DNA of 64,000 nt from Mycobacterium sp. GA-1199 (GTDB lineage: Bacteria > Actinomycetota > Actinomycetes > Mycobacteriales > Mycobacteriaceae). The number at the start of each line of letters is the position of its first letter. The first letter of the stretch is position 1. The notes below the pieces were generated by a model. It worked only from the letters and a program-made list of their open reading frames with translations, made no database searches and was not told the origin of the DNA. Shown here piece after piece: positions 8,535 through 16,457 of the stretch. The DNA is taken from NCBI RefSeq assembly GCF_001500045.1, contig NZ_LQIX01000055.1:166753-230752 (forward strand), written 5' to 3'. Made by a program: the position numbers and the translations under genes.

Positions 8535-9179
8535 ATGAGTGGGTCACCTGATGCCGAAATCGCATTGGTGATCGCGGTAAAACGCCTCGCCGCGGCCAAG
8601 ACCCGGCTGGCCCCCGTCTTTTCCGCATCCACCCGCGAGAAGGTCGTGCTGGCGATGCTGGTCGACACGATCACCGCCGCGTCGGCGGTCCCCACCATCG
8701 GCTCGGTCACGGTGGTCACACCGGACGAAGCCGCCGCCGAGGCCGCGGGCCGGATCGGGGCGCGGGTGCTCACCGACCCGACCCCCGACGGTCACCCGGA
8801 CCCGCTGAACAACGCGATCGCCGCCGCCGAAGCCGAAGTCCGGCATGAGACATCGAACGTCGCTGTGTTGCAAGGCGATCTGCCCGCATTGCAGACCCAC
8901 GAGCTGACGGCGGCCGTCGCGGCGTCGCGCAAACACCCACGCAGCTTCGTCGGCGACCGGCACGGCACCGGCACATCGGCGTTGTTCGCGTTCGGGGTCG
9001 CCCTGAACCCGCAATTCGGCGCCGACTCCGCTCAACGCCACCGACACTCCGGCGCGCTCGAGCTGACCGGTGCGTGGCCGGGGCTGCGGTGTGACATCGA
9101 CACACCCGATGACCTGCTGGTGGCGCGCCGGCTCGGCGTCGGCGCGGCCACAGCGGCGGCCATCACCGTTTCGAGATGA
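8535..9179 (+). CDS. fbiD: Phosphoenolpyruvate guanylyltransferase (F420 biosynthesis)
   Basis: FbiD/CofC family enzymes activate phosphoenolpyruvate (in mycobacteria) or 2-phospholactate with GTP for coenzyme F420 synthesis. The protein shows the nucleotidyltransferase start IALVIAVKRLAAAKTRL, the acidic motif VLQGDLPAL and the C-terminal DIDTPDDLL. The ATG at 8535 is chosen because AGGA lies 8 nt before it; this gives 214 residues, the length I recall for Rv2983. It is divergent from gpsA with about 45 bp between starts. Confidence 0.93.
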   Translation: MSGSPDAEIALVIAVKRLAAAKTRLAPVFSASTREKVVLAMLVDTITAASAVPTIGSVTVVTPDEAAAEAAGRIGARVLTDPTPDGHPDPLNNAIAAAEAEVRHETSNVAVLQGDLPALQTHELTAAVAASRKHPRSFVGDRHGTGTSALFAFGVALNPQFGADSAQRHRHSGALELTGAWPGLRCDIDTPDDLLVARRLGVGAATAAAITVSR

Positions 9180-9233
9180 ACCGTTCAGCTGCGCGCTGGC
9201 ACGAAGACCGTTGGATAAGGGATCATCGCAGGC

Positions 9234-11423
9234 ATGACGAAAGCCGGGATCCAGGTTCGTGACAGCGACGGCGAATCACCGTCGGCAACCGTCCGAACGA
9301 TGCCGTCGGACTCCGGTGACTCGGCGCCCGAAGCCCCGCCCGCGGCAACGGCCCCCGCCGTCGAGAACGCGCTACCCGAAGACCGCTACCTGAACCGCGA
9401 GCTGAGTTGGCTCGACTTCAACGCCCGCGTGCTGGCGTTGGCCGCCGATACGTCGCTTCCCCTGCTGGAGCGGGCGAAGTTCCTTGCGATCTTCGCGTCG
9501 AATCTCGATGAGTTCTACATGGTCCGGGTCGCCGGATTGAAACGCCGCGATGAGATGGGGCTGTCGGTGCGCTCTGCCGACGGGCTATCACCCCGCGAAC
9601 AGTTGCGTCGCATCAACGAGCGAACTCAGCACCTCGCCAACCGGCACGCCCATGTGTTCCTCGATTCGGTGCGTCCTGCGCTGGCCGACGAAGGCATCGT
9701 GATCGTCACGTGGGCCGAACTCGACGAGGCCGAACGCACGCGGTTGTCCACCTATTTCCACGAACAGGTGTTCCCGGTACTGACGCCGCTCGCCGTGGAT
9801 CCGGCCCACCCGTTCCCCTTCGTGAGTGGCCTGAGCCTGAATTTGGCGATCACCGTAAAACATCCCGACGACGGTGGGCAGCACTTCGCCCGAGTCAAGG
9901 TGCCCGACAACGTAGAACGGTTCGTCGAACTGGCCGCCCGCGAAAGCGATGCCAGGATCGTGCGCTTCCTGCCGGTAGAAGAACTGATCGCGGCGTTCCT
10001 TCATGTCCTGTTCCCCGGACTGGAGATCGTCGAGCACCACGCGTTCCGCATCACGCGCAACGCCGATTTCGAGGTCGAAGAGGACCGCGACGAAGACCTG
10101 CTGCAAGCGCTCGAACGGGAGCTGGCCCGGCGTCGATTCGGTTCCCCGGTCCGGTTGGAAGTCTCCGACGACATGACCGAGAGCATGCTCGAATTGCTGC
10201 TGCGCGAACTCGACGTCGCGCCCGGCGATGTCATCGAGGTGCCCGGGTTGCTCGACCTGTCCTCGCTGTGGCAGATCTACGATCTCGATCGCCCCGCCCT
10301 CAAAGACCGGCCGTTCGTGCCGGCCACCCCGCCGGCGTTCGGCGAGCGGGAGACACCCAAGAGCATCTTCTCGACGCTGCGCGACGGCGACGTGCTGGTG
10401 CACCACCCGTACGACTCCTTCTCCACCACCGTGCAGCGGTTCATCGAACAGGCCGCGGCGGATCCGAACGTATTGGCGATCAAGCAGACCCTGTACCGCA
10501 CCTCGGGTGACTCACCAATCGTCAACGCGCTCATCGACGCTGCGGCGGCGGGTAAGCAGGTCGTCGCGCTCGTCGAGATCAAGGCCCGGTTCGACGAGCA
10601 GGCCAACATCAAGTGGGCACGCGCATTGGAGCGTGCCGGCGTGCACGTCGTGTACGGGCTCATCGGACTCAAGACTCACTGCAAGACGTGTCTGGTGGTG
10701 CGTCGGGAGGGATCGCTGATCCGGCGTTACTGTCACATCGGCACCGGCAACTACAACCCCAAAACTGCGCGGCTGTATGAGGACATCGGACTGCTGACGG
10801 CCGCGCCCGACATCGGCGCGGATCTCACCGACCTGTTCAACTCGCTGACGGGCTACTCGCGCAAGGATTCCTACCGCAACCTTCTGGTGGCCCCCCAAGG
10901 GGTCCGAAGGGGCATCATCGAGCGCATCGAACGGGAGATCGTCGCCACCCGCGACGGCGCCGAGGGGCGGATCAGGCTGAAAGCCAACGCGTTGGTGGAC
11001 GAGCAGGTCATCGATGCGCTGTACCGCGCGTCGCAGGCCGGTGTGCGGGTCGAGGTGGTGGTTCGGGGTATCTGCGCGCTACGACCCCATGCCCCTGGAT
11101 ATTCGGACAACATCGCCGTCCGCTCGATCCTCGGCCGGTTCCTCGAACACTCGCGGATCATCCACTTCCGCGCGATCGACGAATTCTGGATCGGCAGCGC
11201 CGACATGATGCATCGCAATCTCGATCGGCGCGTCGAAGTGATGGCCGAAGTCAAAGATCCGCGGCTGAAGGCGCAACTGCACGAGATCTTCGAGTCGACG
11301 ATGGACCCGTCCACCCGGTGTTGGGAGTTGGGCGTCGACGGTAAGTGGACGGCGTCGCCGCAGGAGGGTCACACTGTTCGCGACCATCAGGTCTCGTTGA
11401 TGGAGCGCCACCGGCAACCATGA
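9234..11423 (+). CDS. ppk: Polyphosphate kinase 1
   Basis: PPK1 reversibly polymerises ATP gamma-phosphate into inorganic polyphosphate. The 729-residue protein has a disordered Ala/Pro-rich N-terminus (about 1-48), the N-domain beginning RYLNRELSWLDFNARVL, and phospholipase-D-like catalytic domains. The phosphorylated His is His501 in YCHIGTGNYN, and the second catalytic His is about residue 660 in MMHRNLDRRVEV. It lies directly upstream of mutT1, an arrangement shared with M. tuberculosis. Confidence 0.97.
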   Translation: MTKAGIQVRDSDGESPSATVRTMPSDSGDSAPEAPPAATAPAVENALPEDRYLNRELSWLDFNARVLALAADTSLPLLERAKFLAIFASNLDEFYMVRVAGLKRRDEMGLSVRSADGLSPREQLRRINERTQHLANRHAHVFLDSVRPALADEGIVIVTWAELDEAERTRLSTYFHEQVFPVLTPLAVDPAHPFPFVSGLSLNLAITVKHPDDGGQHFARVKVPDNVERFVELAARESDARIVRFLPVEELIAAFLHVLFPGLEIVEHHAFRITRNADFEVEEDRDEDLLQALERELARRRFGSPVRLEVSDDMTESMLELLLRELDVAPGDVIEVPGLLDLSSLWQIYDLDRPALKDRPFVPATPPAFGERETPKSIFSTLRDGDVLVHHPYDSFSTTVQRFIEQAAADPNVLAIKQTLYRTSGDSPIVNALIDAAAAGKQVVALVEIKARFDEQANIKWARALERAGVHVVYGLIGLKTHCKTCLVVRREGSLIRRYCHIGTGNYNPKTARLYEDIGLLTAAPDIGADLTDLFNSLTGYSRKDSYRNLLVAPQGVRRGIIERIEREIVATRDGAEGRIRLKANALVDEQVIDALYRASQAGVRVEVVVRGICALRPHAPGYSDNIAVRSILGRFLEHSRIIHFRAIDEFWIGSADMMHRNLDRRVEVMAEVKDPRLKAQLHEIFESTMDPSTRCWELGVDGKWTASPQEGHTVRDHQVSLMERHRQP

Positions 11424-11503
11424 CGGACTTCCTCACCGCCAGGGACTTTCACAATCGTCGTCGTGGGCCGCGCGGGTGCCCAGAATGATCTGCAGGAGTT
11501 GAG

Positions 11504-12427
11504 GTGCCGAAGCAGACATCCGAGACCGGCTCCGATGCGGAGACGATCCTGGCCGCCGGGGCGGTGTTGTGGCGGCCGAACGGCGAACCCGATGCGCCGG
11601 AAGTCGCGCTGATCCACCGCCCCCGTTATGACGACTGGTCGCTGCCCAAGGGCAAGGTGGACCCCGGGGAGACCGAGCCCGTGACCGCCGTGCGCGAGGT
11701 GTGCGAAGAGACCGGGTACACGGCGCATCTCGGCCGACGACTCAGTTCGGTGAGCTATCCCGTCGAGGGCGGTAAGAAGAAGGTGCGCTACTGGGCGGCG
11801 CGCGTGGTCGGCGGCGAGTTCAGCCCCAACGACGAAGTCGACGAGCTCAAGTGGTTACCCCTGCCGGCGGCGATCAAACAACTGGATTATCCGCATGACC
11901 GAAAGGTGCTGCGCCGCTTCGCGAAGTATCCGGCCGACACCAAGACGGTGCTGATCGTCCGCCACGCCACCGCCGGCAGCAAGTCTCGGTTCAAAGGTGA
12001 TGACCGCAAACGGCCCTTGGACAAGAACGGCCGCGCGCAGGCGCAGTCACTGGTCGCGCTGCTGCTCGCCTTCGGCGCCGACCAGTTGTTCGCGGCGGAC
12101 AGAGTGCGCTGTGTGTCGACATTGCAGCCACTGGCAGAAGAACTCGGGCAGACCATCCGAAGTGACGAGCTGCTGACCGAGGAGGCGTACGCGGAAAACC
12201 GCAAAGTGGCCCGACAACGCTTCCTCGAGATCGCCGGCACCCCTGGCACGCCGGTGATCTGCACGCAGGGCAAGGTGATTCCGGACCTCATCGAATGGTG
12301 GTGCGAGCGCGACGGTGTGCGGCCCGACAAGTCGCGCAATCGCAAGGGCAGCACCTGGGTGATGTCGCTTCACAACGGCCGGTTGATCGCGGCGGACCAC
12401 ATGGGCAGTCCACTGGCCGTGAAATGA
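11504..12427 (+). CDS. mutT1: MutT1: Nudix hydrolase fused to histidine phosphatase
   Basis: MutT1 sanitises 8-oxo-guanine nucleotides and acts on dinucleoside polyphosphates. The N-terminal Nudix domain (about residues 15-140) has an intact box GKVDPGETEPVTAVREVCEE. The C-terminal domain (about 150-307) is a histidine phosphatase with the RHG-like signature LIVRHATAG at its start. The GTG start is preceded by GGAG. The 307 residues fit the mycobacterial two-domain form. A strong bidirectional hairpin follows between it and convergent hupB. Confidence 0.94.
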   Translation: MPKQTSETGSDAETILAAGAVLWRPNGEPDAPEVALIHRPRYDDWSLPKGKVDPGETEPVTAVREVCEETGYTAHLGRRLSSVSYPVEGGKKKVRYWAARVVGGEFSPNDEVDELKWLPLPAAIKQLDYPHDRKVLRRFAKYPADTKTVLIVRHATAGSKSRFKGDDRKRPLDKNGRAQAQSLVALLLAFGADQLFAADRVRCVSTLQPLAEELGQTIRSDELLTEEAYAENRKVARQRFLEIAGTPGTPVICTQGKVIPDLIEWWCERDGVRPDKSRNRKGSTWVMSLHNGRLIAADHMGSPLAVK

Positions 12428-12510
12428 CGCCCACACGTTGAATGCAAGTTCCGGCGGACTCCCGCCCGGAAAGATTGAGCCGTAGATGTTTTGGCGGGCG
12501 TAAAACGCGA

Positions 12511-12543
12511 ACACGCCGTGGGTCGCGCAGACCCACGGCGTGT
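12511..12543. terminator. Bidirectional terminator between mutT1 and hupB
   Basis: A perfect 14-bp stem (12511-12524 with 12530-12543) closes a 5-nt loop. It lies 10 bp beyond the hupB stop, and on the minus strand the stem is followed by TCGCGTTTTA, a short U-rich tail. It can serve both convergent genes. Confidence 0.8.
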
Positions 12544-12553
12544 CCGGTCGGAG

Positions 12554-13096
12554 CTACTTGCGACCGCGCTTGGCCGCCGACTTCTTGGCCGGTGACTTCT
12601 TGGCGGCGGTCTTCTTGGCCGCCGTCCGCTTGGTCGCGGCCTTCTTGGCCGGCGACTTCTTGGCGGCGGTCTTCTTGGCCGCCGTCCGCTTGGTCGCGGC
12701 CTTCTTGGCCGGAGCCTTCTTCGCGGCACTCTTCTTGGCCGGCGACTTCTTGGCCGCCTTGCGGGCACTTCCCGCCGTAACGCCTCTCTTCACTGCTGGT
12801 CCTTCCGCCGGGAGGCGTTGCGCCCCAGAGACAACGGCTTTGAACTGAGCGCCGGGCCGGAATGCCGGCACGGAGGTGGGCTTCACCCGGACGGTCTCGC
12901 CGGTGCGCGGATTACGTGCGACGCGTGCCGCGCGGCGGCGCTGTTCGAAAACGCCGAAGCCGGTAATGGTGACGCTGTCACCCTTGTGCACCGCGCGCAC
13001 GATGGTGTCAACGACATTCTCCACCGCGGCGGTGGCCGACCGACGATCCGAGCCCATTTTCTCCGTGAGTACGTCGATGAGCTCTGCTTTGTTCAT
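12554..13096 (-). CDS. hupB: DNA-binding protein HU with Lys/Ala-rich tail
   Basis: HupB is the mycobacterial nucleoid protein: an N-terminal HU fold (about residues 1-90, starting MNKAELIDVLTEKMGSDRR, with GFGVFEQRRRAARVARNPRTGE as the DNA-binding arm) followed by a histone H1-like basic tail of PAKK, AAKK and TKRTAAKK repeats. The ATG at 13096 has GGAGG at proper spacing. At 180 residues it is shorter than the 214-residue M. tuberculosis form because the tail has fewer repeats. Part of the tail is a near-perfect 60-bp tandem duplication. Confidence 0.96.
   Translation of the reverse strand: MNKAELIDVLTEKMGSDRRSATAAVENVVDTIVRAVHKGDSVTITGFGVFEQRRRAARVARNPRTGETVRVKPTSVPAFRPGAQFKAVVSGAQRLPAEGPAVKRGVTAGSARKAAKKSPAKKSAAKKAPAKKAATKRTAAKKTAAKKSPAKKAATKRTAAKKTAAKKSPAKKSAAKRGRK
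12591..12710 (-). repeat. 60-bp tandem duplication inside hupB
   Basis: Positions 12591-12650 and 12651-12710 are identical except for one base (T at 12593, C at 12653). Each unit encodes 20 residues of the basic tail. The single synonymous difference points to recent duplication and to a length-variable tail. Confidence 0.9.
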
Positions 13097-13118
13097 GCAT
13101 AACCTCCGGAAACCAGTG

Positions 13119-13173
13119 GTCCTCTTTGGACCGACTAGAGGACACGGTAAACCCATTCCCCATTGATTTCCAA
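13119..13173 (-). promoter_or_regulatory. Predicted hupB promoter with inverted repeat over the start site
   Basis: On the minus strand TTGGAA (13173-13168) and TACCGT (13149-13144) are 18 bp apart. Directly after the -10, GTCCTCT and AGAGGAC (13143-13137 and 13125-13119) form a 7-bp inverted repeat with an 11-bp spacer, covering the likely transcription start. It could be an operator or a 5'-end hairpin. Confidence 0.35.
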
Positions 13174-13285
13174 GAGCCACGCGCAGTTTCAGGCGAAGCC
13201 AGCGAACTTTCTTGCCCCCCTTGACCTCCAGAGGGGCCCCGGAGAACCGGGTTCACAGACGGTGATTTCGGCTCACCGGCCGCCG

Positions 13286-13882
13286 TTATCCGGTCGGCAG
13301 AGTCCGCGGTTTCCAGTCCGGCCTGCGCGCTTCATAAGCCGCGATATCATCGCATTTGCGCAGCGTAAGGCCTATATCGTCGAGTCCGGAGAGCAATCGC
13401 CAGGCCGTATAGTCGTCAATTCTGAACGGCACCATAACCGTTCCGGCGGCGATGGTTCGATCTTGAAGATTCACAGTGATTTCCAGGCCTGGCTGCTCCT
13501 CGATGAGCTTCCATAAAATTTCCACATCGTCTTGCGGAATTTCGGCCGCCAGAAGCCCGGCCTTGCCCGCATTGCCCCGAAAGATGTCGGCGAAGCGGGA
13601 CGAGATGACGACCCGGAAGCCGTAATCCATAAGCGCCCACACGGCATGCTCGCGTGACGAACCGGTGCCGAAATCGGGGCCGGCGACCAATACCGAGCCT
13701 TTGTCGAACGGGGGCAGGTTCAATACGAACGACGGGTCGTTGCGCCAGGCGGCGAACAAACCGTCCTCGAAACCCGTTCGTGTAACTCGCTTCAGGTAGA
13801 CCGCCGGGATGATCTGATCGGTGTCCACATTCGACCGACGCAGTGGGACGCCGATGCCGGTGTGGGTGTGAAAAGCCTGCAT
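13286..13882 (-). CDS. leuD: 3-isopropylmalate dehydratase small subunit
   Basis: LeuD is the swivel-domain subunit of isopropylmalate isomerase in leucine synthesis. The protein starts MQAFHTHTGIGVPLRRSNVDTDQIIPA and contains GPDFGTGSSREHAVWAL, the substrate-binding signature of the aconitase family. The ATG at 13882 has AGGAG about 9 nt upstream and gives 198 residues, the usual length. It follows leuC by 14 bp and is co-transcribed with it. Confidence 0.97.
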   Translation of the reverse strand: MQAFHTHTGIGVPLRRSNVDTDQIIPAVYLKRVTRTGFEDGLFAAWRNDPSFVLNLPPFDKGSVLVAGPDFGTGSSREHAVWALMDYGFRVVISSRFADIFRGNAGKAGLLAAEIPQDDVEILWKLIEEQPGLEITVNLQDRTIAAGTVMVPFRIDDYTAWRLLSGLDDIGLTLRKCDDIAAYEARRPDWKPRTLPTG

Positions 13883-13896
13883 GCCGTGTGCTCCTA

Positions 13897-15357
13897 TCAG
13901 TCGGTCAGGTCTGCGGGCGAGGACAACGTGCCACGCACCGCGGTGGCCGCCGCGACCGCGGGAGACACCAGATGCGTACGACCGCCCTTGCCTTGCCTGC
14001 CCTCGAAATTCCGGTTGGACGTGGACGCACAACGTTGACCCGGTGACAGCTGGTCGGGGTTCATCCCCAGGCACATCGAACACCCCGCCTGACGCCACTC
14101 CGCGCCAGCGGCGGTGAAGATCTCTCCGAGCCCTTCGGATTCGGCCTGCAGCCGCACGCGCATCGATCCGGGCACGATCAGCATGCGCACCCCCTCGGCG
14201 ACCTTGCGACCGCGCAGCACGTCCGCGGTCACCCGCAGATCCTCGATGCGGCCGTTGGTGCACGAGCCGACGAAGACGGTGTCGACCGCGATGTCACGCA
14301 TCGCGGTCCCAGGCCGAAGGTCCATGTAGGCCAACGCCTTTTCGGCCGCTTGCCGTTCGCCCTCGTCGAATATCAACTCCGGGTCGGGCACCGAATCGGA
14401 CAGCGGCACCCCTTGGCCCGGGTTGGTACCCCACGTGACGAAGGGGCTCAGGGTCGACGCGTCGATGTAGACCTCGGTGTCGAATTCGGCACCCTCGTCA
14501 GTGCGAAGGCTGCGCCACGCGGCGACCGCTTGGTCCCACTGTTCGCCCTGCGGGGCGTGCGGACGCCCGCGAAGAAACTCGAACGTGGTGTCGTCCGGTG
14601 CCACCATGCCGGCCCGCGCACCCGCCTCGATACTCATGTTGCAGATCGTCATCCGGCCTTCCATCGACAGCGATTCGATGGCGCTGCCGCGGTATTCGAT
14701 GACGTGGCCCTGCCCTCCGCCGGTACCGATCTTGGCGATCACGGCGAGGATGATGTCCTTGGCGCTCACTCCGTCGGGAAGCTCACCGTCGACGTTGACC
14801 GCCATGGTCTTGAACGGGCGCAACGGCAGAGTCTGCGTGGCGAGTACGTGCTCGACCTCCGACGTGCCGATCCCCATCGCCAGCGCGCCGAACGCTCCAT
14901 GCGTCGAGGTATGGCTGTCGCCACACACAACCGTCATACCGGGCTGCGTCAATCCGAGTTGCGGTCCGATGATGTGCACGATGCCCTGTTCGGCATCGCC
15001 CATCGGATGCAACCGGATGCCGAATTCTTCGCAGTTGCGCCGGAGGGTCTCCACTTGTGTGCGCGACACCGGGTCCGCGATCGGCTTGTCGATGTCGACC
15101 GTCGGCACATTGTGGTCCTCGGTGGCGATGGTCAGATCCGGTCTGCGCACCGAACGCCCGGCCAGCCGCAGCCCGTCGAACGCCTGAGGGCTGGTCACCT
15201 CGTGCACGAGATGCAGGTCGATGTAGATCAGATCGGGTTCGCGCGCAGCGCCCTCACCGCCGCCTTCGACGACGACGTGGTCGGCCCACACCTTTTCGGC
15301 CAACGTGCGCGGTGTGTCACCGGGCCTGCGGGCAGCGCTGGAAACATCGGTCGACAT
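13897..15357 (-). CDS. leuC: 3-isopropylmalate dehydratase large subunit
   Basis: LeuC carries the catalytic 4Fe-4S cluster of isopropylmalate isomerase. Cluster ligands are visible: Cys366 in VGSCTNGR, and Cys426 and Cys429 in AGCSMCLGMNPD. The N-terminal motif EDHNVPT and VCGDSHTSTHGAFG are intact over 486 residues. It is divergent from an IclR-type regulator; the 38-bp gap holds a candidate operator. No clear Shine-Dalgarno precedes the ATG at 15357. Confidence 0.97.
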   Translation of the reverse strand: MSTDVSSAARRPGDTPRTLAEKVWADHVVVEGGGEGAAREPDLIYIDLHLVHEVTSPQAFDGLRLAGRSVRRPDLTIATEDHNVPTVDIDKPIADPVSRTQVETLRRNCEEFGIRLHPMGDAEQGIVHIIGPQLGLTQPGMTVVCGDSHTSTHGAFGALAMGIGTSEVEHVLATQTLPLRPFKTMAVNVDGELPDGVSAKDIILAVIAKIGTGGGQGHVIEYRGSAIESLSMEGRMTICNMSIEAGARAGMVAPDDTTFEFLRGRPHAPQGEQWDQAVAAWRSLRTDEGAEFDTEVYIDASTLSPFVTWGTNPGQGVPLSDSVPDPELIFDEGERQAAEKALAYMDLRPGTAMRDIAVDTVFVGSCTNGRIEDLRVTADVLRGRKVAEGVRMLIVPGSMRVRLQAESEGLGEIFTAAGAEWRQAGCSMCLGMNPDQLSPGQRCASTSNRNFEGRQGKGGRTHLVSPAVAAATAVRGTLSSPADLTD

Positions 15358-15358
15358 C

Positions 15359-15401
15359 TTGACTATCTCACAATCTGGGAAGTTAGTATCTCCTTGTGAG
15401 A
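15359..15401 (+). promoter_or_regulatory. leuC/iclR intergenic operator and leaderless promoter
   Basis: An 8-bp inverted repeat, TCTCACAA (15366-15373) and TTGTGAGA (15394-15401), spans the short gap between the divergent genes. TTGACT (15359-15364) and TAGTAT (15384-15389) form a promoter with a 19-bp spacer; the GTG of the regulator begins 6 nt after the -10, which suggests a leaderless mRNA. Binding by the adjacent IclR protein is inferred. Confidence 0.5.
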
Positions 15402-16097
15402 CAGGATAGCGGCATCGGCGTATTGGACAAAGCCGTGGGCGTGCTGCACGCGGTCGCCGATTCGCCCTGCGGGCTGGCCGAACTGTGCGAGCGCACAGGC
15501 TTGCCGCGCGCCACGGCGCACCGTCTTGCCGCGGGCCTGGAAACCCATCGATTGCTGGCGCGCAACGGCGACGGCCGGTGGCGGCTCGGTCCCGGCCTGA
15601 CCGAATTGGCCGGACAGGTCAACGATCCGCTCGTGGCCGCGGGCGCGGTCGTCCTGCCCCGGTTGCGCGAGATCACCGGCGAGAGCGTGCAACTCTACCG
15701 CCGCGAGGGCACCTCACGGATCTGCGTGGCGGCGCTGGAACCTCCTGCCGGGCTGCGGGATACCGTGCCGGTCGGCAGCACGCTGCCGATGACGGCGGGC
15801 TCCGGCGCCAAGGTTCTGCTGGCGTATGCCGACGCGGCCACCCAGCAGGCCGTACTCCCGAACGCGAAGTTCACCGATCGCACGCTCGCCGAGGTGCGCA
15901 AGCGCGGATGGGCGCAGAGCGCCGCCGAACGCGAGCCTGGTGTGGCGAGTGTCTCGGCTCCGGTGCGAGACGGACGCGGCGTGGTCATCGCCGCGGTGTC
16001 GGTGTCCGGGCCGATCGACCGGATGGGCCGGCGGCCGGGGGCGCGGTGGGCCGCTGATCTGTTGGCCGCTGCCGACGCCCTGGCGCGGCGCCTGTGA
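15396..16097 (+). CDS. IclR-family regulator of leuCD (Rv2989-like)
   Basis: This 233-residue protein has an N-terminal winged helix-turn-helix (about residues 5-65, with LAELCERTGLPRATAHRLAAGLE as the recognition region) and a C-terminal GAF-like IclR effector domain ending near SVSGPIDRM. The divergent position next to leuC suggests it controls the leucine operon and itself; the effector is unknown. No Shine-Dalgarno precedes the GTG, in keeping with leaderless translation. Confidence 0.88.
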   Translation: MRQDSGIGVLDKAVGVLHAVADSPCGLAELCERTGLPRATAHRLAAGLETHRLLARNGDGRWRLGPGLTELAGQVNDPLVAAGAVVLPRLREITGESVQLYRREGTSRICVAALEPPAGLRDTVPVGSTLPMTAGSGAKVLLAYADAATQQAVLPNAKFTDRTLAEVRKRGWAQSAAEREPGVASVSAPVRDGRGVVIAAVSVSGPIDRMGRRPGARWAADLLAAADALARRL

Positions 16098-16128
16098 GAG
16101 TGACGCAGTTCGCAGAACGCGAAATCTG

Positions 16129-16201
16129 TACCCCCGATGGGATTCGAACCCACGCTACCGCCGTGAGAGGGCGGCGTCCTAGGCCGCTAGACGACGGGGG
16201 C
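16129..16201 (-). tRNA. tRNA-Glu (CTC)
   Basis: A 73-nt cloverleaf on the minus strand starts GCCCCCG, has the TTCGAAT T-loop, and an anticodon loop CTCTCAC giving anticodon CTC. The acceptor stem pairs with CGGGGGT and the discriminator is A; CCA is not encoded. It lies near gltX, whose product charges it. Confidence 0.95.
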
Positions 16202-16266
16202 TAGAACTGGTTTCCGGATGGCCAGCATATCTCAGCGAGATTTGTCGGCCTAATCACGGTCGTTGG

Positions 16267-16338
16267 CTGGGGTACCAGGACTCGAACCTAGAATGGCTGA
16301 ACCAGAATCAGCTGTGTTGCCAATTACACCATACCCCA
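16267..16338 (-). tRNA. tRNA-Gln (CTG)
   Basis: A 72-nt cloverleaf on the minus strand starts TGGGGTA, has anticodon loop TTCTGGT (anticodon CTG) flanked by a GCTGA-type stem, and a TTCGAGT T-loop. It is 65 bp from tRNA-Glu in the same direction. In organisms with GatCAB it is first charged with Glu and then amidated. Confidence 0.95.
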
Positions 16339-16457
16339 TCGACAGTCCGTAACCGCAGGTCACGGGCCTTTTTTGGCCCCCTCGCGCGGCGGGCGGAACC
16401 CCGTCGCGCGCGGTATCGGACCGACGTGCAGACTACCAAAGATTTTCAACGCCCTTT

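Noticed and set aside
12591..12710. CRISPR array
   Set aside because: The units are directly adjacent with no spacers and lie in frame inside hupB.
12370..12848. Plus- and minus-strand frames with repeated Phe-Leu-Ala or Arg-Pro runs over hupB
   Set aside because: They are the other-frame shadows of the hupB tail repeats; composition is artificial and no start signals are seen.
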